Positions 1-6,197 of a stretch of 8,268 nt of DNA are shown here, one piece after another. Numbering within the stretch: position 1 is the stretch's first letter; every line of letters begins with the position of its first letter. Source of the DNA: Clostridiales bacterium. Its GTDB lineage: Bacteria > Bacillota > Clostridia > Oscillospirales > Oscillospiraceae. A program made the translations under genes and the position numbers. A model generated the notes under the pieces. It saw only the letters and a program-made list of their open reading frames with translations, was not told where the DNA came from and ran no database searches. Location: contig JAJBTD010000100.1 in the NCBI GenBank assembly GCA_020861055.1, positions 1 to 8,268 of the forward strand, read 5' to 3'.

Positions 1-100
1 CCTATTCGCTACTCTTTTTTCTCTTATCTGTTAAGCATCATTGTAACACCTACATCGTTCTGCGAATTTGGGAAATCGTCCGATCAATCCCCGGTAATGC

Positions 101-142
101 TTGCAATTCTCTCGCTATTGTGCCATAATTTGGGCATATAAT
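101..142 (+). promoter_or_regulatory. Probable sigma-A promoter(s) for the gdpP-led operon
   Basis: A -35-like TTGCAA at 101-106 lies 17 bp before CATAAT at 124-129, which is one base from the TATAAT consensus and is preceded by TG at 121-122, giving an extended -10 (TGC-CATAAT). A second, perfect TATAAT sits at 137-142 but has no convincing -35 at 16-18 bp, so it may be an alternative start or chance. Transcription from the first would begin near 136 and leave a leader of about 50 nt before the gdpP start. The surrounding 187 bases are clearly AT-richer than the genes, as expected for a promoter region. The assignment rests on motif matching only. Confidence 0.55.
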
Positions 143-168
143 GGAAACGGTCTGTTCCAACCGACGGG

Positions 169-176
169 AAAGGAGG
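169..176 (+). promoter_or_regulatory. Ribosome binding site that fixes the gdpP start
   Basis: AAAGGAGG lies 11 nt before the ATG at 188. The reading frame stays open upstream to an ATG at 101, but that codon overlaps the -35 element and has no Shine-Dalgarno, so this site decides for 188. Confidence 0.8.
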
Positions 177-187
177 ACGTAGAACGG

Positions 188-2167
188 ATGAACCGGAAGC
201 TAAACCGTATGCTGGAGCCAAAGGTCAGAGTCTATCTGGTCTTTCTGGCTGTGTTCGCCGGGATCACCTGCTATTTTCAGCTTCGACTGGGCCTGGTGGA
301 GCTGGGTCTGGTGGTGGTGCTGCTGATCTACTATCTGATCGTCAGGAACCGTCGCCGGAAGGAGATGGCCAAATATATCACCGACGTCACCAACCATATC
401 GACGCCGCCAGCAAGGATACCATGGTCAACTCTCCCCTCCCCATGGTCATCTTTCAGCCGGACACGGGGGACATCATCTGGTCCAACGACCGTTTTCTGA
501 AAATCACCGGAGATCGGGAGCATCTGTTTGACACCAAGATCGACGCCGCAGTTCCCGGCTTTTCCACCAAATGGCTGCTGGACGGCAAAACCGAATGTCC
601 CACCGAGTACAAGATCGACAGCAAGAGCTACATGGTCTTTGGCCACGTCTCCCGTTCGGGGGAGGGAAATCAGACCCTGCTGGCCACCACCTACTGGGTG
701 GACGTCACCGCCCTGGCCCATGTGCGGGAGCAGTTTTACGCCACAAAACCGGTGGTCTCCATCCTGCTCATCGACAACTACGAGGACCTCATCCGTAGCA
801 CCAGCGACAAGGACAGAAGCTCCCTCCGCTCCGCGGTGGAGGACGAGATCAACACCTGGCTCCAGCCCTCCGGGGGTCTGCTGTGCCGGTACGACCGGGA
901 CCGGTATCTCTGTGTCTTTGAGGAGCAGTATCTGGAGCGGTTCCAGCAGGGGAAATTCTCCGTGCTGGACGCGGTGCATAAGGTGGTCAGTCCCAACGGG
1001 GTCAACGCCACTCTCTCCATCGGTATCGGCATGGACACCAGCTTCGGGGAGATGATGGAGTTTGCCAGCCTGGCCATCGAGATGGCCCTCTCCCGTGGCG
1101 GCGACCAAGCGGTCATTAAAAACCGGTTCAACTTCGAGTTCTATGGCGGCCGCACCAAGGAGACGGAGCGGCACACCAAGGTCAAAAGCCGGGTCATGTC
1201 CAACGCCCTCAACGAGCTGCTCCACAGCAGCTCCGAGGTGTTCGTCATGGGGCACCACTTTGCCGATCTGGACGCCGTGGGCGCCTCCATCGGCATCTGC
1301 GCCATCGCCCGGCATAAGGGCATTCCGGCCTATATCATCGAGGAGCCGACCTACTACCCCGGTTCCATCATGAGAAAACGGGTGGCCCAGCTTCCGGAGT
1401 ATGAGAACCGGTTCATCACCAGCCAGGAGGCCATGCTCCGGCTGAACAACAAATCCCTGCTGGTGGTGGTGGATACCAACCGTCCGGAGCAGGTCATCGC
1501 CAGAGACGTGCTGGAATCCGCCGCCAAGGTGGCGGTGATCGACCACCATCTCCGGGCGGCGGACTATATCTCCAATGCGGCGCTGAATTTCCACGAGCCC
1601 TACGCCTCCTCCGCCTGTGAGCTGGTGACCGAGATGATCCAGTACCTCATCGAGCCGTCCGATCTCCTCCGCACCGAGGCGGAGGCGCTGCTGGCGGGCA
1701 TCGTGCTGGACACCAAAAACTTCACCCTCCGCACCGGGGGCCGAACCTTCGAGGCGGCGGCCTTCCTCCGCCGCCGGGGGGCGGACACTACCGAGGTGAA
1801 AAAGCTGTTCCAGAACAACCTGGACGACACCATCGCCAAGTACGACGTGCTGCGCATGGCCAAGATGGTCCATGGGGACATCGCCGTGGCGGCGGTGCCC
1901 AACCAGGTGAGCCGGGTCATCGCGGCCCAGGCCGCCGACGAGCTGCTCAACGTAGCGGGGGCGGACGCCTCCTTCGTGCTCTACCCCGACGGGGACACGG
2001 TCATCATCAGCGGACGCAGCGTGGGCGAGGTCAACGTCCAGTACATCCTGGAGATGCTGGGCGGCGGCGGAAACGCGGCGGCGGCGGGGGCGCAGGTACA
2101 CAACAGCACCCTCCAGGAGACGCTCATGCGGCTGCTCCAGGCCATCGACAAGTATTACGAGAGCTGA
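188..2167 (+). CDS. gdpP: Cyclic-di-AMP phosphodiesterase GdpP (YybT family)
   Basis: Membrane-bound enzyme that hydrolyses the second messenger c-di-AMP to pApA, and so influences potassium and osmotic balance and cell-wall stress responses. From the ATG at 188 the protein has 659 residues, the usual family length. Two membrane helices lie at about 14-31 and 34-52. A PAS-like domain follows (about 80-178), then a degenerate GGDEF domain (about 187-310) in which RYDRDRY at 234-240 stands where an active cyclase has RYGGDEF, so diguanylate synthesis is not expected. The catalytic DHH domain shows GHHFADLDAVG at 355-365 (likely metal ligands H356, D360, D362), VVDTNRP at 427-433, IDHH at 451-454 and D508. 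The DHHA1 domain ends the protein. Its glycine motif reads GGGGN at 625-629 instead of the usual GGGGH. It is the first gene of the block, 37 bp before rplI, as in the gdpP-rplI-dnaB order of many Firmicutes. Identity is secure; full activity is inferred from the intact DHH residues. Confidence 0.96.
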   Translation: MNRKLNRMLEPKVRVYLVFLAVFAGITCYFQLRLGLVELGLVVVLLIYYLIVRNRRRKEMAKYITDVTNHIDAASKDTMVNSPLPMVIFQPDTGDIIWSNDRFLKITGDREHLFDTKIDAAVPGFSTKWLLDGKTECPTEYKIDSKSYMVFGHVSRSGEGNQTLLATTYWVDVTALAHVREQFYATKPVVSILLIDNYEDLIRSTSDKDRSSLRSAVEDEINTWLQPSGGLLCRYDRDRYLCVFEEQYLERFQQGKFSVLDAVHKVVSPNGVNATLSIGIGMDTSFGEMMEFASLAIEMALSRGGDQAVIKNRFNFEFYGGRTKETERHTKVKSRVMSNALNELLHSSSEVFVMGHHFADLDAVGASIGICAIARHKGIPAYIIEEPTYYPGSIMRKRVAQLPEYENRFITSQEAMLRLNNKSLLVVVDTNRPEQVIARDVLESAAKVAVIDHHLRAADYISNAALNFHEPYASSACELVTEMIQYLIEPSDLLRTEAEALLAGIVLDTKNFTLRTGGRTFEAAAFLRRRGADTTEVKKLFQNNLDDTIAKYDVLRMAKMVHGDIAVAAVPNQVSRVIAAQAADELLNVAGADASFVLYPDGDTVIISGRSVGEVNVQYILEMLGGGGNAAAAGAQVHNSTLQETLMRLLQAIDKYYES

Positions 2168-2204
2168 TCTCCCGTAAAGGATACCAGAAAGGAACGTATA
2201 GAAC

Positions 2205-2648
2205 ATGAAAGTCATACTGCAAAAGGACGTTGCCGGACAGGGCAAAAAGGGTCAGATGGTGGAGGTTTCCGACGGCTACGCCCGGAACTTCCTCATCCCC
2301 CGGAAGCTGGCGGTGACCGCCACGGCGGACAATGTGAACACCATGAAACAGCAGGAAAAGGCCCGTCTGGAGAAGGAGGCCCGTGAGCGGGCCGCCGCTC
2401 TGGAGCTGGCGGAAAAGCTAAAGGATATGCCGGTCCACGTCAAGGCCAAGGCCGGCTCCGGCGGACGGCTGTTCGGCAGCGTCACCACCAAGGAGATCTC
2501 CGTGGCTTTGAAAGAGCAGTACGGGGTGGATGTCCCCAAGACCAGCCTCCAGTCCGACCCCATCAAGGCCTTTGGAGGCTATCAGGTGAAGGCCAAGCTG
2601 GGGTATGAGGTCTCCGGCACCGTCTATGTGTTCGTGGAGGAGGCGTAA
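2205..2648 (+). CDS. rplI: 50S ribosomal protein bL9
   Basis: Structural protein of the large ribosomal subunit that binds 23S rRNA near the L1 stalk and helps maintain frame fidelity. The 147-residue length is typical. The N-terminal RNA-binding lobe carries the family signature GYARNFLIP at 24-32. A charged connecting helix spans about 42-75, rich in K/E/R/A. The C-terminal lobe begins near 76 and contains the conserved GSGGRLFGSVT at 84-94. The ATG at 2205 is preceded by AAAGGA at 2188-2193, 11 nt away. It lies between gdpP and dnaB, its standard Firmicute position, and is probably co-transcribed with gdpP. Nothing in the protein looks unusual. Confidence 0.97.
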   Translation: MKVILQKDVAGQGKKGQMVEVSDGYARNFLIPRKLAVTATADNVNTMKQQEKARLEKEARERAAALELAEKLKDMPVHVKAKAGSGGRLFGSVTTKEISVALKEQYGVDVPKTSLQSDPIKAFGGYQVKAKLGYEVSGTVYVFVEEA

Positions 2649-2694
2649 GAGGTTTCACCGATTGCGCTTCAAGCCAAAAACAAAAGATATAGAT

Positions 2695-2711
2695 GCGGGG
2701 CTATGCCCCGC
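2695..2711. repeat. Hairpin 1 of the rplI-dnaB spacer
   Basis: GCGGGGC (2695-2701) and GCCCCGC (2705-2711) form a perfect 7-bp stem with a 3-nt TAT loop. No T run follows, so it is not an intrinsic terminator for rplI. Confidence 0.7.
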
Positions 2712-2766
2712 CCGGCTTCTGTAGGGGGTTCTCTGACCGACGCAACGGCGAGCCACCGCAGGGGCC

Positions 2767-2786
2767 GTCCCGCTATAGAGTGGGGT
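2767..2786 (+). repeat. Hairpin 2 of the rplI-dnaB spacer (contains G-U pairs)
   Basis: GTCCCGCT (2767-2774) can pair with AGTGGGGT (2779-2786) around a 4-nt ATAG loop. Three of the eight pairs are G-U wobbles that exist only in the plus-strand RNA; in the complementary RNA they become A-C mismatches. It ends exactly where hairpin 3 begins, so the two could stack end to end. Confidence 0.45.
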
Positions 2787-2805
2787 CTCGGGGCAAAGCC
2801 CTGAG
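2787..2805 (+). repeat. Hairpin 3 of the rplI-dnaB spacer
   Basis: CTCGGGGC (2787-2794) and GCCCTGAG (2798-2805) give an 8-bp stem with an AAA loop. G2790 faces U2802, a wobble pair in plus-strand RNA only. It directly abuts hairpin 2. Confidence 0.6.
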
Positions 2806-2813
2806 CCGCTTTT

Positions 2814-2841
2814 GGGTACTTTTCCCGGGGGAAAAGTACCC
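2814..2841. repeat. Perfect 13-bp palindrome before dnaB
   Basis: GGGTACTTTTCCC (2814-2826) is repeated inverted as GGGAAAAGTACCC (2829-2841) with only two bases between, so the real loop would open the innermost pairs. No T run follows on either strand, which argues against a Rho-independent terminator. The dnaB ribosome binding site begins 30 bp downstream, so it would sit in the 5' leader of any transcript reaching dnaB. Confidence 0.75.
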
Positions 2842-2870
2842 CGCCGGAGGCCGGGAAAGCCTTTGTTTTC

Positions 2871-2880
2871 AAGGAAGTGA
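2871..2880 (+). promoter_or_regulatory. Ribosome binding site supporting a TTG start for dnaB
   Basis: AAGGAAGTGA ends 5 nt before the TTG at 2886. The in-frame GTG at 2877 is embedded in this site with no usable spacing. ftsH has a near-identical GAGGAAGTGA ending 4 nt before its ATG, which supports reading GTGA here as part of the Shine-Dalgarno region. Confidence 0.65.
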
Positions 2881-2885
2881 TACCA

Positions 2886-4238
2886 TTGCCCGAACTGGAT
2901 GAACTGCTGAGCCGACAGATGCCCCACTCCGACGCCGCGGAGCAGGCGGTGCTGGGCGCTATGCTCATTGACAGCCGCTGCATCCCCCAGGTCATCGAGC
3001 AGCTGCGGCCAGAGGATTTCTACGTCAGGCAGCACCTGGAGGTCTACGAGGCCATCTACTCCATGTTCTCCCTGTCCAAAAAGATCGACCCGGTGACTGT
3101 CCAGGAGCAGATGCGTCAGGACGGCACCTATGTGGAGGGCACCACCCGGGCCTTCCTCCTCCAGCTGATGGAGGTGACCCCCACCGCCGCCAACGTCATG
3201 GAATATGTGGAGATCGTCCGGGACAAGTCCCTGCTCCGCCGGGTGGCGGAGACGGCGGAGGAAATCACCGGACTGGTGAACGAGGGCACCGGCACCGGAG
3301 CGGACGTGCTGGAGGCGGCGGAGCAGAAGATCTACGCCGTCCGCCATGGCAGAGCCGCCCAGGGGCTGATCCCCATCTCCGCTGTGACGGCGGACGTGTA
3401 CGCCCGCATCGGGGAGCTGTCCGAGTCGGACAGCGTGGTGCCCGGCCTCTCCACCGGGCTGACCGATCTGGACCGGATGATCTCCGGCCTGGGCAACTCC
3501 GACCTGGTGCTGCTGGCGGGCCGCCCCGGCATGGGCAAGACCTCTCTGGGGCTGAATATTCTGCTGGAGGCGGGGAAGCACTCCGGCAAATCGGTGGTGT
3601 TCTTCTCTCTGGAGATGAGCCGGGAGCAGCTGGTCATGCGCCTCATCTCCAGCGAGTCTTTTATCCCCAGCCAGAAGCTGATGACCGGCCAGCTGGAGGA
3701 GGAGGACTGGGAGAAGCTGACCCTGGCCTGCCGGAGCCTGAACGCCACCTCCATCCTCATCGACGACAACCCCATGCTGTCCGTGGCGGACATGAACGCC
3801 AAGTGCCGGCGGGTGGAAAATCTGGGCCTGGTGGTCATCGACTACCTCCAGCTCATGACCTCCTCCGGCGGCAAGCAGAACTATTCCGGAGAGAGCCGCC
3901 AGCAGGTGGTCTCCGACATCTCCCGTGCGCTGAAAATCATGGCCAAGGAGCTGAACGTGCCGGTGCTCTGCCTGAGCCAGCTCTCCCGCGCCAACGAGAG
4001 CCGGGCGGACAAGCGCCCCATGCTCTCCGACCTCCGGGAGTCCGGCGCCATCGAGCAGGACGCAGACGAGGTCATGTTCATCTACCGGGACGACTATTAC
4101 AACGAAAACAGCGAATACAAGAACCAGGCGGAGATCATCGTGGCCAAAAACCGGCATGGCGAGACGGGCAAGGTCATGGTGCAGTGGCTGCCGGAGTTTA
4201 CCACCTTCGCCAACCGGGAATGGAAGCATCAGGAGTGA
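2886..4238 (+). CDS. dnaB: Replicative DNA helicase DnaB (DnaC in Bacillus)
   Basis: Hexameric ATP-driven helicase that unwinds DNA ahead of the replication fork and recruits primase. From the TTG at 2886 it has 450 residues, normal for the family; a GTG at 2877 would add three but overlaps the ribosome binding site. The N-terminal primase-interacting domain begins with PHSDAAEQAVLGAML near 13-27 and runs to about 115. After a linker, the RecA-like motor shows Walker A GRPGMGKT at 212-219, FFSLEMS near 239-245 with the catalytic Glu, Walker B VVIDYLQLM at 316-324, and the SQLSR...DLRESGAIEQDAD block at about 364-393 with the arginine-finger region. No intein interrupts the Walker A region, a frequent insertion site in this family. 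It lies after a 237-bp repeat-bearing spacer and its stop overlaps the tilS start by four bases. Identity is secure; the start codon is the only doubt. Confidence 0.96.
   Translation: MPELDELLSRQMPHSDAAEQAVLGAMLIDSRCIPQVIEQLRPEDFYVRQHLEVYEAIYSMFSLSKKIDPVTVQEQMRQDGTYVEGTTRAFLLQLMEVTPTAANVMEYVEIVRDKSLLRRVAETAEEITGLVNEGTGTGADVLEAAEQKIYAVRHGRAAQGLIPISAVTADVYARIGELSESDSVVPGLSTGLTDLDRMISGLGNSDLVLLAGRPGMGKTSLGLNILLEAGKHSGKSVVFFSLEMSREQLVMRLISSESFIPSQKLMTGQLEEEDWEKLTLACRSLNATSILIDDNPMLSVADMNAKCRRVENLGLVVIDYLQLMTSSGGKQNYSGESRQQVVSDISRALKIMAKELNVPVLCLSQLSRANESRADKRPMLSDLRESGAIEQDADEVMFIYRDDYYNENSEYKNQAEIIVAKNRHGETGKVMVQWLPEFTTFANREWKHQE
4222..4226 (+). promoter_or_regulatory. Ribosome binding site for tilS inside the dnaB end
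   Basis: GGAAG lies 8 nt before the GTG at 4235 and within the last dnaB codons. It favours GTG over the in-frame ATG at 4220, which has no good Shine-Dalgarno, and suggests that ribosomes ending dnaB restart on tilS. Confidence 0.55.
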
Positions 4239-5611
4239 GCCTGGAGCGCCGGGTAGAGGTCTATTGCCGCCGGATGGGGTTCCCCCTGGAGCGGGGAGAT
4301 GCCGTCCTCTGCGCCGTCTCCGGGGGCGTGGACTCCATGGCCCTGCTCCATTTGCTGTGGCGGTGGAGCCAGCGGGAGGGCTTCTCCCTGACGGCAGCTA
4401 CCTTTGACCACGGGCTTCGGGAGACAGCGGCGGAGGACGTGGATTTTGTCTGCCGCTGGTGCAGAGAGCGGAGCATCCCTGTCCGCACCGGACGGGGAGA
4501 CGTGCCCGCCCGCGTCCGGGAGACGGGGGAGACCACTGAGGAGGCCGCCCGCTTCCTGCGCTATGCCTTTCTGGAGGACTGCGCCGGGGCGCTGGGGGCG
4601 GACTGGATCGCCACCGCCCACCAGGCGGAGGACAACGCGGAGACGCTGTTGCTCCACCTGCTCCGGGGCTCCGGCCTCCGGGGACTGGGGGGCATCCCGC
4701 CCAGGCGGGGGAAGCTCATCCGCCCCCTGCTGGAAATTACCCGGCAGGAGCTGACCGCCTACGCCCATGCCAACGGCGTCCCCTGGCGGGAGGACGAGAG
4801 TACCCGCGATACCGCCTCTACCCGCAACTTTGGGCGACATCAGGTCATGCCGTTATTGCAGGAGCGGAACCCCAATCTGGTTCCCACCCTGGGCCGGACG
4901 GCGGAGAGCCTGCGGCTGGACGAGGAATGTCTCTCCGGCCTGGTCCGGGAGCGGGGAGCGCAGCTGCTCCGGCAGGAGCCGGAGGGGGTGTCCGTCTCGG
5001 TGGACGACCTCCTGGCCCAGCCGGAGGCCATCGCACTCCGACTGGTGCAGCAGATGGCGGAGACGGTTCGCCCCGGGGCAGTGCTGCCTTGGGAGCAGCG
5101 GCGGCGGCTGCTCGCGCTGGCGGCGGGGGAGGACCCCTCCGCCCGGTGCGATCTGACCGCCGGGCTGCGGGGCCTGCGGGTCTATGACCGGCTGGTGGTC
5201 ACAGCGGAACGGCCGCCCATTGACGAGCCGGAGCCGGTGGAGCTGGCTCCGGGAGAGAAAGCGGAGCTTCCGGCTCTTGGCCTGACCGTGATATGCCGGG
5301 AGCGCCTCAGTCCGGAGACGCCGGAGGCCGGGAGCCTTTACCTGCGTCTCCCGGAGGGGGCGCTGCTGCTCCGGCCAAGGCAGCCGGGCGACCGCATACA
5401 GCTGCCCGGACAGTGCCGGAAACGGCTGAAAAAGCTGCTCATCGAGAAAAAAATCCCCAGGGAGCGCCGGGAACAGTGCCTGGTGCTGGAGGCGGAGGGC
5501 CAGGTGGCCGCCGTCCTGGGCCTGGGCACAGATACGAATTGGATTCCCCAGCCGGGCAGCGGGGCCTGGCAGATCATGATACAAAATCAAGACAGAAAGG
5601 AAAGAGACTGA
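4235..5611 (+). CDS. tilS: tRNA(Ile)-lysidine synthetase TilS
   Basis: Cytoplasmic enzyme that uses ATP and lysine to turn the wobble cytidine of the CAU-anticodon tRNA-Ile into lysidine, so that it reads AUA and is charged with isoleucine; normally essential. From the GTG at 4235 it has 458 residues, typical of long-form TilS; the ATG at 4220 would add five. The N-type ATP pyrophosphatase domain shows the PP-loop SGGVDS at 29-34, FDHGLR at 57-62, ATAHQAEDNAET at 126-137 and the EDEST...RNFGR region at about 186-201. A middle helical region follows, then the C-terminal TilS domain with RPRQPGDRIQL at 380-390 and KRLKKLLIEKKIP at 396-408. The GTGA overlap with dnaB and the one-base gap to hpt indicate tight co-expression. 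Upstream of 4220 the same frame is open but runs inside dnaB and has no family similarity, so it is not part of the gene. Identity is secure. Confidence 0.95.
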   Translation: MSLERRVEVYCRRMGFPLERGDAVLCAVSGGVDSMALLHLLWRWSQREGFSLTAATFDHGLRETAAEDVDFVCRWCRERSIPVRTGRGDVPARVRETGETTEEAARFLRYAFLEDCAGALGADWIATAHQAEDNAETLLLHLLRGSGLRGLGGIPPRRGKLIRPLLEITRQELTAYAHANGVPWREDESTRDTASTRNFGRHQVMPLLQERNPNLVPTLGRTAESLRLDEECLSGLVRERGAQLLRQEPEGVSVSVDDLLAQPEAIALRLVQQMAETVRPGAVLPWEQRRRLLALAAGEDPSARCDLTAGLRGLRVYDRLVVTAERPPIDEPEPVELAPGEKAELPALGLTVICRERLSPETPEAGSLYLRLPEGALLLRPRQPGDRIQLPGQCRKRLKKLLIEKKIPRERREQCLVLEAEGQVAAVLGLGTDTNWIPQPGSGAWQIMIQNQDRKERD

Positions 5612-5612
5612 C

Positions 5613-6158
5613 ATGGGTATGGATCAGGACATCGCCGAGGTGCTGTACAGCGAGAAGCAGCTCCAGCGCAGAGTGGCGGAGCTGGGCGCGCAGATCTCCA
5701 GGGACTATGAGGACAAGGAGGATGTGGTGCTGGTGGGCATCCTCCGGGGCTGCTATGTGTTTATGGCCGACCTGAGCCGGTATATCACCATTCCCTGCCG
5801 GATGGACTTTATGTCCGTCTCCTCCTACGGAAAGGGGACCAGCTCCAGCGGCCAGATCGAGATCAAGAAGGACCTGTCCGACACCATCAACGGCTCACAC
5901 GTCATTCTGGTGGAGGATATCCTGGACTCCGGCAACACCATGGATTATCTGAAAAAGGTGCTCTCCGTGCGAAATGCGGCCTCCATCCGCATCTGCACCC
6001 TGCTGGACAAGCCGGAACGGCGCACCAAGCCGGTCGCGGCGGACTACTACGGATTTCTGGTGCCCGACGCCTTTGTGGTGGGCTACGGACTGGATTATGC
6101 GGAAAAGTACCGCAATCTGCCCTATATCGGCATTCTAAAGCCGGAGATCTACGAGTAA
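5613..6158 (+). CDS. hpt: Hypoxanthine (guanine) phosphoribosyltransferase
   Basis: Purine-salvage enzyme that joins hypoxanthine or guanine to PRPP, giving IMP or GMP and pyrophosphate in the cytosol. The 181-residue length is typical of the bacterial family. Visible motifs are the pyrophosphate-binding loop ILRG at 43-46, the flexible catalytic loop SVSSYG at 68-73, the PRPP signature VILVEDILDSGNT at 97-109 with its acidic pair E101/D102, the purine-contacting Lys in LLDKP at 130-134, and FVVGYGLDYAEKYRNLP at 154-170. The ATG at 5613 has AAAGGA at 5596-5601, 11 nt upstream; a second ATG two codons later is less well spaced. It begins one base after the tilS stop and precedes ftsH, the usual tilS-hpt-ftsH order. 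TilS and Hpt of B. subtilis have been reported to act together on ftsH expression; nothing in this sequence shows whether that holds here. The gene is also called hprT. Confidence 0.96.
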   Translation: MGMDQDIAEVLYSEKQLQRRVAELGAQISRDYEDKEDVVLVGILRGCYVFMADLSRYITIPCRMDFMSVSSYGKGTSSSGQIEIKKDLSDTINGSHVILVEDILDSGNTMDYLKKVLSVRNAASIRICTLLDKPERRTKPVAADYYGFLVPDAFVVGYGLDYAEKYRNLPYIGILKPEIYE

Positions 6159-6197
6159 AAGGAAGCGGGGCGACCCGTCCCACGAGGAAGTGAGAGC

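Larger units (their letters stand above)
2677..2869. repeat. Probable interspersed palindromic repeat / structured element between rplI and dnaB
   Basis: The rplI-dnaB spacer is unusually long for this compact operon. It is bounded by an imperfect outer inverted repeat: AAAACAAAAG at 2677-2686 against CTTTGTTTT at 2861-2869, with one extra A. CCCGGC at 2711-2716 also pairs with GCCGGG at 2850-2855. Inside are four local hairpins, listed separately. There is no transposase. The frames open across it on both strands are short, low-complexity and overlap the real genes, so I treat them as non-coding. The arrangement, with a GCGGGGC hairpin at one end and an AAAAGTACC-type palindrome at the other, resembles from memory repeats scattered through Oscillospiraceae genomes; that was not checked. 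It could be a MITE/REP-like element, an RNA-processing site within the operon, or both. Confidence 0.5.

Noticed and set aside
101..187. A 29-codon N-terminal extension of gdpP
   Set aside because: It would begin inside the promoter -35 and lacks a ribosome binding site. The AAAGGAGG at 169-176 and the 659-residue family length support the ATG at 188.
1..187. A c-di-AMP riboswitch or other structured leader before gdpP
   Set aside because: The leader after the likely transcription start is only about 50 nt and shows no long stems.
200..2245. A 681-codon open frame on the minus strand opposite gdpP, with similar long ones opposite dnaB (2655-4229) and ftsH (6135-8240)
   Set aside because: They mirror real genes with clear family motifs. 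Their products are H/V/D/Q/G-rich and low in recognisable motifs, as expected for the complement of GC-biased codons, and I see no Shine-Dalgarno or promoter for them.
2814..2841. Intrinsic terminator between rplI and dnaB
   Set aside because: The stem is perfect but neither strand has a T run after it.
2669..2995. Short proteins on either strand across the rplI-dnaB spacer (minus 2669-2995, plus 2693-2902)
   Set aside because: They consist of translated repeat and run into dnaB. They show no domain, and repeat-derived frames like these are a common source of false hypothetical proteins.
3520..3545. Intein in the dnaB Walker A region
   Set aside because: GRPGMGKT continues directly into normal helicase sequence with no inserted block.
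3803..4234. Long N-terminal extension of tilS within dnaB
   Set aside because: The translated extension is an out-of-frame reading of dnaB. TilS similarity begins only after 4235, with SGGVDS at residue 29 as expected.
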